A program made the translations under genes and the position numbers. DNA of 64,000 nt from Verrucomicrobia bacterium Tous-C9LFEB (lineage in GTDB: Bacteria > Acidobacteriota > Terriglobia > Terriglobales > Acidobacteriaceae). Below the pieces are notes generated by a model. It did not search any database and was not told the DNA's origin. It saw nothing but the letters and a program-made list of their open reading frames with translations. The DNA lies in contig CAJCIP010000005.1 in NCBI GenBank assembly GCA_903970445.1, forward strand, positions 50,143-114,142, in the 5' to 3' direction. Positions 19,107 through 28,000 of the stretch are shown piece after piece; position 1 is the first letter of the stretch; each line of letters begins with the position of its first letter.

Positions 19107-19171
19107 TTGCAAGCGGTGAGAGGCTGCGCCTATACTCCCTCTCGTTTGGCCACTGACCGGTCTGGCCACTG
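19107..19171 (+). promoter_or_regulatory. Promoter of gdhA with a nearby direct repeat
   Basis: TTGCAA (19107-19112), an 18-base spacer and TATACT (19131-19136) form a good sigma70-type promoter firing rightward. Just downstream of the predicted start site, TGGCCACTG occurs twice (19147-19155 and 19163-19171) with a 16-base period, a candidate regulator site. The rest of the 19009-19329 gap is a roughly 190-base leader in which I see no further feature. Confidence 0.5.
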
Positions 19172-19329
19172 TACGTTCGATTTTGCGACTCTTTGCGGAT
19201 GCGGCGCGCGTCTAAAGTTCTGGGCCACACCAGCCCGCGGGAGAAGCAGCGATGGCCGGAGAACATCTGGTACCTCATGGCCCGGCACTCGCCGCGCGTC
19301 CGGAACCGGCAAAGAAGAAGGAATCAGAC

Positions 19330-20607
19330 ATGGCAGTAACCACCGCTCCAATCTCTTTGGAGCAGGAAACAAACCCCTGGGAAGCACAGGCGGCTCGCTT
19401 CGATCTCGCTGCAAAGACACTCAACCTTGATGCAGGCATCTGGAAGGTGCTTCGCTATCCTCAGCGCGAAATCATTGTTCACATCCCCGTCAGCATGGAT
19501 GACGGATCGATTGAGGTTTTCACCGGCTATCGCGTGCAGCACTCCACCGCACGTGGACCGGGCAAGGGCGGCATCCGCTACGCTCCGGAGGTTTCTCTTG
19601 ACGAAGTGCGCGCTCTCGCGAGCTGGATGACCTGGAAGTGCGCCGTGGTGAACATTCCCTTCGGCGGCGCAAAGGGCGGAGTGATCTGTGATCCCCGCCA
19701 TCTCAGCCAGGGTGAACTCGAACGTATTACGCGACGCTACACAGCAAGTCTCATCGAATTTATCGGCCCAGAGAAAGACGTTCCCGCGCCTGATATGAAC
19801 ACGAACGAGCAGACGATGGCATGGATCATGGACACCTATTCCATGCACATGGGGCAGACCATAACCAGCGTCGTCACCGGCAAGCCGGTCAACATCGGCG
19901 GATCTCGTGGAAGGCGTGAAGCCACAGGGCGCGGCGTCAGCGTTGTTACCGATCAGGCCCTCAAACACCTGAACATGTCACCCGAGTCGACCACCGTCAT
20001 TGTGCAGGGGTTTGGGAACGTTGGCTCGCACTCAGCAAACCTTCTTTGGGAAAAGGGCTACAAGATCATCGGCGTCGGCGAGTACGATGGCGCTCTGTAC
20101 AACGCGAACGGAATCGACATCAGTGAATTGATGGAGCACAAGGCCCGCACGGGAGCGATCCACGGCTTCGCTGGGGCAGACGCGTTCGACAAGGACGAAC
20201 TGCTCACCGCCAAGTGCGACGTGCTTATCCCTGCCGCCACCGAAAACGTGATCACCAGCCTAAACGCAGAACGGCTTCAATGCCGGATTCTGGTAGAAGG
20301 AGCGAACGGGCCGACTACCATGGTGGCTGACGGTATCCTCGCTGAAAAGAACATCTTTGTGGTGCCGGATATTCTGGCGAATGCCGGCGGTGTAACGACC
20401 AGCTACTTCGAGTGGGTGCAGGATCGCATGGGTTATTTCTGGACCGAAACAGAAGTGAACCAGCGGCTCGAACGCATCATGGTCGACAGCTTCAATGACG
20501 TAGTGCAGTATGCCGTGAACCACAATGTGGATAACCGCATTGCGGCCTACATGCTGGCAATCGACCGGGTGGCTTACACCACCAAGCAACGAGGCATCTA
20601 CGCCTAG
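19330..20607 (+). CDS. gdhA: Glutamate dehydrogenase (Glu/Leu/Phe/Val dehydrogenase family)
   Basis: Oxidative deamination of glutamate or reductive amination of 2-oxoglutarate with NAD(P). From ATG 19330 (AAGGAA seven bases upstream) it is 425 residues; an in-frame ATG at 19252, which also has a GGAGAA, would add 26 residues that look like unstructured leader. Motifs: [20 protein letters not shown] with the substrate-binding Lys, [13 protein letters not shown] with the catalytic Lys region, and the Rossmann glycine motif [11 protein letters not shown]. The family also contains leucine/phenylalanine dehydrogenases, but length and overall pattern favour GDH. Preceded by a clear promoter and followed by a strong terminator, so it is monocistronic. 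Confidence 0.93.
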   Translation: MAVTTAPISLEQETNPWEAQAARFDLAAKTLNLDAGIWKVLRYPQREIIVHIPVSMDDGSIEVFTGYRVQHSTARGPGKGGIRYAPEVSLDEVRALASWMTWKCAVVNIPFGGAKGGVICDPRHLSQGELERITRRYTASLIEFIGPEKDVPAPDMNTNEQTMAWIMDTYSMHMGQTITSVVTGKPVNIGGSRGRREATGRGVSVVTDQALKHLNMSPESTTVIVQGFGNVGSHSANLLWEKGYKIIGVGEYDGALYNANGIDISELMEHKARTGAIHGFAGADAFDKDELLTAKCDVLIPAATENVITSLNAERLQCRILVEGANGPTTMVADGILAEKNIFVVPDILANAGGVTTSYFEWVQDRMGYFWTETEVNQRLERIMVDSFNDVVQYAVNHNVDNRIAAYMLAIDRVAYTTKQRGIYA

Positions 20608-20626
20608 ATTCACGGCTGACATGCGA

Positions 20627-20660
20627 GGGAGGCATCCGTTTGATGCCTCCCTTTCTTCTT
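20627..20660 (+). terminator. Rho-independent terminator of gdhA
   Basis: A perfect 10-bp stem, GGGAGGCATC (20627-20636) pairing with GATGCCTCCC (20642-20651), has a 5-base loop and is followed by TTTCTTCTT. It also argues against any protein start at 20640 for the downstream gene, since that codon lies inside the hairpin. Confidence 0.9.
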
Positions 20661-20774
20661 GCTACAGCAATGGTGCATGACTCTTTCGTGTGCTGGCTGA
20701 TATCGCTGGCGAAAGCTACGCTTCTGTTCAGAGAAGAGGAAAGCTGCATCGGCGTTTCCGCGCCACTGAACCTC

Positions 20775-21338
20775 ATGAGTAAGAGAGTCTCCGCAACCAG
20801 AGCCGCCTATGACGCCAGTGCGCAGGCAGCCATCGCGAACCGGAACCTAGCCGGTGCGAGCGTTCGTCGTCCAAGAGGCGTGAAGTTCGTGGCAATGTTG
20901 CAGGTGCTGAAGGGCGTGACGCTGATGGCGACCGGCTTGCTTTTGCACTGGCGGCCTGAGGTCGTGGCAAGCTCGCGCGCTACGCTTTACCCACTGCTAT
21001 TCATTGCCACACGCGGCAACCCATCGGTGATTGATGGAGCTCTGCAAGGCGCAAAGCTCGTGCCGGGGCTGCTCTTCTTATTCGGCTTCTATCTTTCGGT
21101 CGTTGGCAGCGGCTTGTGGCACCTTCGCAAGTGGGCTCGCCGCACGGTTATGGTGACGTGCGGGATCACGCTCATCCTTTGGCTCAGAACCAAGCTGGAC
21201 ACAGGCTTCTTCGTCCCTAGTGCTGCTGCAACCGCATCTCCCGATCTGCAGAGCTTCCACGTGCTGCTCATTCTTGATGGTCTGGTGTTCTTGTACCTCG
21301 TGCGGACGAACATAGGCAGCAGATTCAAGGCTATTTAG
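20775..21338 (+). CDS. Predicted integral membrane protein of unknown function
   Basis: 187 residues from the chosen ATG (MSKRVSATRAAY). After a basic, Ala-rich N-terminus there are about four hydrophobic segments: KFVAMLQVLKGVTLMATGLL, LVPGLLFLFGFYLSVVGSG, VMVTCGITLILWL and LLILDGLVFLYLV, with a basic cytoplasmic-looking connector HLRKWARR. The frame remains open to 20640, but that start falls within the gdhA terminator, so a downstream start is preferred; the ribosome-binding site is weak. I do not recognise the family with certainty; it resembles small DUF2127-like membrane proteins only in general layout. Convergent with the Ig-like protein gene. Confidence 0.7.
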   Translation: MSKRVSATRAAYDASAQAAIANRNLAGASVRRPRGVKFVAMLQVLKGVTLMATGLLLHWRPEVVASSRATLYPLLFIATRGNPSVIDGALQGAKLVPGLLFLFGFYLSVVGSGLWHLRKWARRTVMVTCGITLILWLRTKLDTGFFVPSAAATASPDLQSFHVLLILDGLVFLYLVRTNIGSRFKAI

Positions 21339-21357
21339 ACCCTGCTTGGAACAAGCA

Positions 21358-23172
21358 TTACAGATGCACGTTCATGCTCATCCCGACGGCATGGGTCACA
21401 GCGGCACTGCCCGTGGAAGAACCTTGCACGGCAAACGTGTAACTTCCGGGCTTCACGCCAAGGTCAGTGCAATGGCCGCATCCGCTAAACATCGGCAGGA
21501 CGGCGAGCAAACAGCTCACCCCAACGGCCCTGAGCCAGCGCCTCCTGCGACGAAACAACAAAGCAACGATCCCGGCCAGTAGCGGAAACAACTCTGCTCT
21601 TCCGGCCGACCTGAAATATGGTGTTTCACTTCCGCAATCATGTGGAGCTGCAGGATTTAGGGTAAGCCGTGTTGTTCCTCCCCCCGCAGGAATAAGCACG
21701 GAATCAAAAAGGCAACGCATCTCGGCCGGCGCGCTGATGCAGCTTAGCTGCACAGGTTCGTTGAAGCCGTTCAACGGAAGCACGTTCACGCTGACGCTGA
21801 CGTAGTTCCCTACACCCACAGCTACGTTCACCGGTGTCACTGTCAGAAGAAAGCCATTGCCTGCTGAAGTGAGCGACGCCACAATGACCTGTAGCAGCGT
21901 GGCGGAAACGTTCGTGGCGAAGGCTGACGTACCTGCGTAGCTGACGGTGATTCTGTGCTGTCCTAAAGCCAACGACGACGTAGTGTATTGCGCGCTTCCG
22001 GTCGCATCCAGTGTTGCCGTACCAAGTACGCTCGTACCGTCCAAGAAAGTGACAGTGCCCGCTGGAATCTGCACGAAGGCGCCGGTCGTTGCAACCGAAG
22101 CGGTAAACGTCACGCTTTGGCCCAGGACCGACGGATTGAGGCTCGAGGTGAGCAGTGTCGCCGTTCCAACTGGAGCCGCAGGTGGCAACACAACGACCTG
22201 TTTCACTGATGTACTGCTCGAGCCATTGAAGTTCGGTGTCCCTGCGTAGGTCGCCGTGATCGAGTGCGTTCCTACAGTGAGAGTTGAGACCGAAACCGCG
22301 GCCACGGCGGAAGCATCCAGTGCGCCTGTTCCGATGGGTGTCACACCGTCGTAAAACGCTACTGGCCCGACGGGTGTCGCGTACCGCGCAGTTACCGCAG
22401 CCGAGAACGTTACGCTCTGTCCATATAGAGACGGCGACAGCGACGTTCCCAAGGAAGTCGACGTGTCGTCCGGCAAAACTGTGAAGTCACCGTCCGGCGA
22501 CGTGGATGGCTCGTAGTACTGGTTGCCGGAGTATGTTGCCACCAGCACATGCTGCCCCGCATTGATACCCTGTTCGGCGCTGTCTGGGCATCTCATGGTG
22601 CCACCGGTATAAAGTACCTCGCAAATATCGCTGCCATCAATCAGAAACGTTGTGGTTCCACCATTCAGCGTGGCACGCGGCGCACTGTCTACAGGAGTCA
22701 CCTTAGCAACAGCGTTTAAAATTTGACCGTAGTAGATCGTTGGCGTCTTGATGGTGAGCGGGATTTCAGTTCGCAGCCTAATGATAGTGTGCGGTATGGA
22801 GATCATCGGCAGCGGATCGTAGTTAAGGTCGCCTGAATAAGATGCCGACACTGTATACGGGCCGACGCCGTACATTGGCGTGTTGATCAGATACTCGGCG
22901 ACGTTGTTTATGACTGCTTGGGGCGAACCCACCGCCACACCATCAAAGAAGAACTGAACGGTCCCGCCCGGCGCGGCGCCGCCGCTGGGTACCGACAGGA
23001 TAAGAAGTATGTCTATGTTTTGCTCGAAGCGAGAGGGCTGTGGCGAAGCCGTCAACGTCGCCTGCACTGTGCGTGAGGTGGTCTGCGCTCCCAAAAACGG
23101 CACTGGAAAACAGACGCAAACCAAAGCGAGTAGGGCCCGAAAGATCGCGTTAGGACGCGGCACTGGAAGCAT
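21358..23172 (-). CDS. Exported Ig-like repeat protein with hydrophobic C-terminal region
   Basis: 604-residue secreted protein with a signal peptide (ALLALVCVCFPVPFLGAQ). It contains about four bacterial Ig-like (Big_3_5-type) repeats of 90-100 residues, recognisable by the recurring pattern PSLYGQSVTFSAAV...PVGPVAFYDG...GTHSITATYAG and its copy PSVLGQSVTFTASV...PAGTVTFLDG...GQHRITVSYAG. The C-terminus has two hydrophobic segments separated by RRRRR, then GCGHCTDLGVKPGSYTFAVQ. Such proteins are abundant in acidobacteria and are presumed surface-exposed or adhesive, but no function is proven. Monocistronic, between convergent gene 20775-21338 and the divergent pgsA. Confidence 0.85.
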   Translation of the reverse strand: MLPVPRPNAIFRALLALVCVCFPVPFLGAQTTSRTVQATLTASPQPSRFEQNIDILLILSVPSGGAAPGGTVQFFFDGVAVGSPQAVINNVAEYLINTPMYGVGPYTVSASYSGDLNYDPLPMISIPHTIIRLRTEIPLTIKTPTIYYGQILNAVAKVTPVDSAPRATLNGGTTTFLIDGSDICEVLYTGGTMRCPDSAEQGINAGQHVLVATYSGNQYYEPSTSPDGDFTVLPDDTSTSLGTSLSPSLYGQSVTFSAAVTARYATPVGPVAFYDGVTPIGTGALDASAVAAVSVSTLTVGTHSITATYAGTPNFNGSSSTSVKQVVVLPPAAPVGTATLLTSSLNPSVLGQSVTFTASVATTGAFVQIPAGTVTFLDGTSVLGTATLDATGSAQYTTSSLALGQHRITVSYAGTSAFATNVSATLLQVIVASLTSAGNGFLLTVTPVNVAVGVGNYVSVSVNVLPLNGFNEPVQLSCISAPAEMRCLFDSVLIPAGGGTTRLTLNPAAPHDCGSETPYFRSAGRAELFPLLAGIVALLFRRRRRWLRAVGVSCLLAVLPMFSGCGHCTDLGVKPGSYTFAVQGSSTGSAAVTHAVGMSMNVHL

Positions 23173-23306
23173 GGTGAGATATGAATGACTATAGCCAGCC
23201 TACGCTGCGTCAAAGAGCCGTGTAAACCACATCCATGCGCCACCTGCATCAACTCCGCGCGTGAGTTTGGCGCGATATGACAGAATGAGATTGTTTCCTC
23301 AGCCGA

Positions 23307-23975
23307 GTGCTCGTGAATCTTCCCAATTCCATCACGTTGAGCCGCATCGCTTGTGTGCCAGTGCTGATCTGGGTGCTCTCGCCAAAGTTTCCCGTACACG
23401 GCACGCACGGCGAGCAGGAAATCATCGCGTCCGGGCTCTTCATCCTTGCCTCGATTACTGACGGCCTGGACGGCTATCTCGCGCGGCGACGCGGTCAAAT
23501 CACGACGCTTGGCATGCTGCTCGATCCGCTCGCTGACAAGCTGATGATCACTGCGGCCTACATCATCCTGGTGGCCTACAACCCGCGCATCGTTGAGCCG
23601 TGGATTGCTGTGCTCATCATCGGCCGGGAGTTCCTTGTCAGTGGTCTGCGTTCTATCGCAGCTTCTGAAGGCTTCACAATCGACGCGAGCGAGATTGGCA
23701 AACTCAAGACCGTGATCCAGATTGTGTCGGTGGTCGCTGCCATCCTGAACCACCGCTGGGACATGTGGAACCTCTGGGGCTTTCCCGTCGGCGTGCACCT
23801 CATTGCCGTTACTGCAATCTACTGGATGACCATCGTCTCGATCATCTCGGCCGTCGACTACTTTGTGGGCTTCTGGAAAAAGATCGATCACGCCTCGGGC
23901 AAGCGCCGCCGGCGCAGCCTTGTACTGAGCCGTAAGAAACGTGCTATTGCTCGCGCAGCGAACCAATCGCTCTAA
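23307..23975 (+). CDS. pgsA: CDP-diacylglycerol-glycerol-3-phosphate 3-phosphatidyltransferase
   Basis: Makes phosphatidylglycerophosphate, the precursor of phosphatidylglycerol and cardiolipin, in the inner membrane. 222 residues with an N-terminus typical of PgsA (NLPNSITLSRIACVP) and the CDP-alcohol phosphotransferase signature in DGLDGYLARRRGQITTLG followed by MLLDPLADK, with the conserved Asp residues. Hydrophobic segments follow. The start is GTG 23307 or GTG 23313. The stop codon overlaps that of the convergent nei gene. The C-terminal tail is strikingly basic (KRRRRSLVLSRKKRA), which could contact membrane lipids. Confidence 0.93.
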   Translation: MLVNLPNSITLSRIACVPVLIWVLSPKFPVHGTHGEQEIIASGLFILASITDGLDGYLARRRGQITTLGMLLDPLADKLMITAAYIILVAYNPRIVEPWIAVLIIGREFLVSGLRSIAASEGFTIDASEIGKLKTVIQIVSVVAAILNHRWDMWNLWGFPVGVHLIAVTAIYWMTIVSIISAVDYFVGFWKKIDHASGKRRRRSLVLSRKKRAIARAANQSL

Positions 23976-24895
23976 CAGCCAACCTTCCGCCTCGGACCCA
24001 ACAGCTTCACCTGCCTGCCCACGGGCGCTTCAGCTGTCTGTCCTTCAGCAGCAATCCAGGGCTGGCATGATGGACACCAGTACGTCGAACGCACCTGCTC
24101 GCCCTGTTTGCGCATCATCACGATTGCACCGCAGCGGCGGCATTCCTGCCCTTGCCTGCCGTACACCCACAGCCGGTCGCTGCGGTCCATGCTATGCGTG
24201 GTGCGCCGGTTTCCGGAGTACGTCACGATGCCGTCACCCGAGCCATCCAGTATGTTCGCCTTCATGTAGCGTTGCGACACGTCAGCCATCACTTCCATCT
24301 CACGCTCGGTTAAAGTGCGCATCTGGCGGAACGGGTTCACGCCGGCCGCGAAAGCGACTTCGCTCTTATACACGTTGCCCAGCCCTGCAAGCACTCGCTG
24401 ATTCAGCAAAGCGACTGCAACTTCATCGCCTGGGTGCGTCGCCGCTCTCTCCTTCAACGCACGTACGCCCGCTTCGGTTGAGTACTCGTCGCTCAGAATG
24501 TCTACCCCGAGCTTCGGGACCTGCGAGTTGCGCTCGAGCGAACGCGCCGTGTGGAACTCGGCAACGGGTACATTGAACGCTACAGCCTGGTAGTCTCCAC
24601 ACGTGATGGCGCAGCGCATGCGGTTACGGCCCATCCACCACTTCTCGCCCGTCTTGTAGATGTGCCAGGACCCCGACATCAGCATGTGAGTTAGCAGAAT
24701 CAAGTCGCCGGAGAAGTGAATCAGGCACCACTTCCCTCGCGCCTCTACCTTCTCGACTGTGCGCGCCACAACGCCTTTGTCGTCCGCAACAGAAGCAAGC
24801 GTGGCAAGGTTCGCTTCGAACGCCGTTACGACCTTGCCGCCGACGGCCTTCTGCATCGCGCGGGCGGCTCGATAGATTGTGTCGCCTTCAGGCAT
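23972..24895 (-). CDS. nei: Fpg/Nei-family DNA glycosylase (endonuclease VIII-like)
   Basis: Removes oxidised bases and cleaves the abasic site. Starting at ATG 24895 gives MPEGDTIYRAARAMQKAVGG, so Pro2 is the catalytic N-terminal nucleophile after Met removal and Glu3 the second catalytic residue; the upstream TTG at 24901 would bury it and is rejected. The helix-two-turn-helix region is LAGLGNVYKSEVAFAAGVNP, and a zinc finger CRRCG...YWCPSCQ is near the C-terminus. MPEGDT identifies a Nei-type rather than Fpg-type protein. It is downstream of lhr on the same strand after 148 bp. Confidence 0.92.
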   Translation of the reverse strand: MPEGDTIYRAARAMQKAVGGKVVTAFEANLATLASVADDKGVVARTVEKVEARGKWCLIHFSGDLILLTHMLMSGSWHIYKTGEKWWMGRNRMRCAITCGDYQAVAFNVPVAEFHTARSLERNSQVPKLGVDILSDEYSTEAGVRALKERAATHPGDEVAVALLNQRVLAGLGNVYKSEVAFAAGVNPFRQMRTLTEREMEVMADVSQRYMKANILDGSGDGIVTYSGNRRTTHSMDRSDRLWVYGRQGQECRRCGAIVMMRKQGEQVRSTYWCPSCQPWIAAEGQTAEAPVGRQVKLLGPRRKVGC

Positions 24896-24963
24896 TTGCA
24901 AGTCCGCTTCGTTGGATGACCTCTATGGCAGAGAGGCGCAGACGGGAGCATAACAATGGCAGC

Positions 24964-24991
24964 AACGTTCTTCACCCATGTGAAGAATGTT
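24964..24991. repeat. Inverted repeat between lhr and nei
   Basis: A 12-bp stem with one G-T type mismatch and a CCAT loop (AACGTTCTTCAC and GTGAAGAATGTT). No T-run follows on either strand, so a classic terminator is unlikely; it could be an mRNA structure or protein site. A 12-base palindrome (ATGTAATTACAT) at 25033-25044 overlaps the lhr stop. Confidence 0.5.
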
Positions 24992-25043
24992 CCACATAAC
25001 GTAAGTGTCGCTCGTTTAGTGTAACCACAAACATGTAATTACA

Positions 25044-28000
25044 TTAGGCACGTTGCAACGACTCTGCGGGCCGCCCAGGCAACTGTGGCAGTCCACGCCG
25101 CACATTGAAGCCCATCGGTCCCACCTGAAACCCCGCATCCAGCAGAAAGCGCGAAAGCGGATGCTCTGCTGCTGACACGCCGTTGATTGCTGTAATCAGC
25201 AGGCCGCCGCGACCGCGATTAGCCTCGGCCTCCTCGCGCTGCACAAAGGCCACGAGAAATTCGGAAAGCGCGCGTGCCGTCTGCGAGCGCTGCGGCTCTT
25301 CTTCCGGCAACAGCACCTGGATGTTCGGATTGCCTCGGCGCAGGTAAGCCGTAAGGGCGCCATCGACAAGCACCACGCGTGCGCCCACACTGCGCGTCAG
25401 AGACGAGCCTTCTTCCGGAGCCGCAGGCCAACGCAGAAGCGCACCGTAGGGGTTCGCCGGGTCCGTCGCTGCGATCAACAACACCTCGTGCTCTGCCCCG
25501 TCGCCGGTTTGTGTGCGCAAAGAGCGCAGGAGATCAACCGCGGCTGGCATCGCGAACTGAGTGGCACCTAAGTCGGCAGCAAAGTAGCCGCGCCGCACTC
25601 TTCCACTCTCTTCCAGAGCTTTCAACACGTCGTAAACCGCGGAAAATCCGCCGGGAAGACCTTCTGCATGCGCCGTCTCACGGAACACCACGCCATACCG
25701 TGTAAGCATTTGTTGAGCGATCGCATGGCTCCAATCCGTCTGCCGGGCGGGCGTGCTTCTCGTCTGGTCGAATGCGACGGCATTCAAGCTCCAGCGGCCC
25801 TGGGCCGTTGGAGGTGTCGTCCTACGGCTTCTGAAGCCGACCTGGTTATGCACGCGGCGCACGGGCTTCGCGTTGCGGTTTGAGCTTTCCGTGCGCTGGC
25901 AGTACGCCCGCAGACAGTGCACCGCATCATTGGTTAGTAGGCCGCGCCAAACGAGCGACCAAAGCGCCTCGATCGTTTCGCCGGGGTACCCGCCTCCCAC
26001 GCCATCATGCAATGTCGCGAAGAACGACGCGCCATGAACTTGCAGGTAAGCAACGATCGCCTGCTCCTTTTCGCTTAAGGAGCTGTCTGGCTCGTTCGCA
26101 TCCGTCTTCTGAGCCTTGGTCCCTGAGCTCTGCACCCTATCTACCGGCCAGAGCAGCGGGAGTTTTTCCGCGAGGTACAGGCCGATGCGACCGTCGCGTT
26201 CTCCCAATGGCTCGAGGCCCACCCACACGACTTCACCTGCCGCGATCAAAGTGTCTAGATCTGCAGGTTTGTACCCAGCTATGCGTGAAGGCAGGATTTC
26301 CGTTTCCAACAGAGATGCCGGCAACGGCGCACCTTGCAGGTTTTCAGTCACGTCCAGCAGAGCATCCAAACCGCGCCGAGGCTGCACGACACCCTGCCAG
26401 CGAGTAAAGAGGCGCGCCAGCGTGCGCTGTTCCACCGGCTCGACTTCTTTGCGCAACCGCGCCAGCGATTTACGACGGATCGACCGCAGCACTTCCGCAT
26501 CCATCCATTCGCGATTGACCCCGCCCGGCCGGAAGCCGCCCTCGATCACGCGGCCCATGCCTACGAGGCGCTGCAGCACCGCCTCTACGCTTTCTTTCGG
26601 CAAGCCGTAGCGCGTCGCGACATCGCCAGTCACAAACGGCCCGTGCGTTCGCGCGAAACGCCGCACGACATCGAGCAATGCATCCGGCACGGGTTCAAGA
26701 AAAGCAGTCGGCAGGCCAGGCGGCAGCGGCACACCCAGCGCATCGCGCATCCGCGCTGCATCCTCCACGGCAAGCAGACGCTTTTCGCCGGCGATCATCA
26801 GCTCCAACACGCGGCGCGCCCGAATCAGGCGCTCGACCACGCCAGGAACCTCGACAGCATCGCTGCGTTTCGCAAGTTCCTCACGCGTCAGATCGCCGAG
26901 CCGGAGTAGCAGGTCGTGCACGCCGTCGACATTGCGTGCCTTGTAATTGTCCATCAGGCACTGCAATTGCTCTTCGGTTTCTTCGATGGCTCCTATATCC
27001 AGCAGCTCGCGTAGATCCGCATCGCCCAGCAGCTCACGTAACTGCTCCTGGTCGATGGAAAGCGCCTGCGCGCGGCGCTCTGCCAGGGGCGCGTCACCAT
27101 CGTAAATGTAGTTCGCCACATAGCTGAAAAGCAGCGCACCGGCAAAAGGCGACGGCGTACGCGAGTTCACCACATGAACCCGAATGCTGCGGCTGCTGAT
27201 GGCGCGCAACGTTTCCATCAACGCGGGCATGTCGAATACATCGCGCAGGCATTCGCGATATGCCTCCAGCAGCATGGGAAAACTGGCGTAGCGCGCTGCT
27301 ACGTTTAGGAGATCGTAAGCGCGTTTACGCTGCTGCCACAACGGCGTGCGGCCATCCGCACGCCTGCGCGGCAAGAGCAGCGCCCGAGACGCCGCTTCAC
27401 GAAATTTCGCGGCAAACAACGCAGTCGACCCAAGCTGCTGCAGCACCAGGTCTGCAGCTTCCTGCGGCTCGAGCATCAGAAGCTCGGCCTCAGGCGGCGT
27501 ATCCGTCTCCGGAAAACGCAGGACAAAGCCGTCTTCACTCCACATCGTCTCGACGTCAAGCCCGGCTGCCTTGATCTTCGCCGTCACAGCCATCGCCCAC
27601 GGAGCGTGAACCTTGCTGCCAAACGGTGTCAGGCAGCAGACGCGCCAGTCTCCCAACTCATCGCGAACGCGCTCCACCACGATCGTGCGGTCGTCGGGTA
27701 CCTGCTCCGTTGCGAGCTCCTGATCGGCAAGATAGCGCAGGACGTTTTCGGCGGCTCTTTCGTCGAGGTCATGTTCGCGGGTTAGTTTAGCGACGGCGGC
27801 TGAACGAGGCATTTCGCGTAGTTGGCGCACCAGCGCTCCGATGCGCCTGCCGAACTCAATGGGTCGCCCAGCCTGATCGCCGTGCCAGAAGGGCATCTTT
27901 CCAGGCTCGCCAGGTGCCGGGCTCACGAGCACGCGATCGTGCGTGATCTCGTCAATGCGCCAAGTCGAAGCACCCAGCACGAACGTGTCCCCCGTCCGCG

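Noticed and set aside
20640..20774. N-terminal extension of the membrane protein gene to 20640
   Set aside because: Position 20640 lies inside the perfect gdhA terminator hairpin, so translation from there is unlikely.
23052..23966. Long minus-strand open frame (about 300 codons) antisense to pgsA
   Set aside because: It is the mirror of pgsA, which has clear family motifs on the plus strand; this frame has no ribosome-binding site and no recognisable domain.
24964..24991. Inverted repeat between lhr and nei as a terminator
   Set aside because: The stem is good but no T-run follows on either strand.
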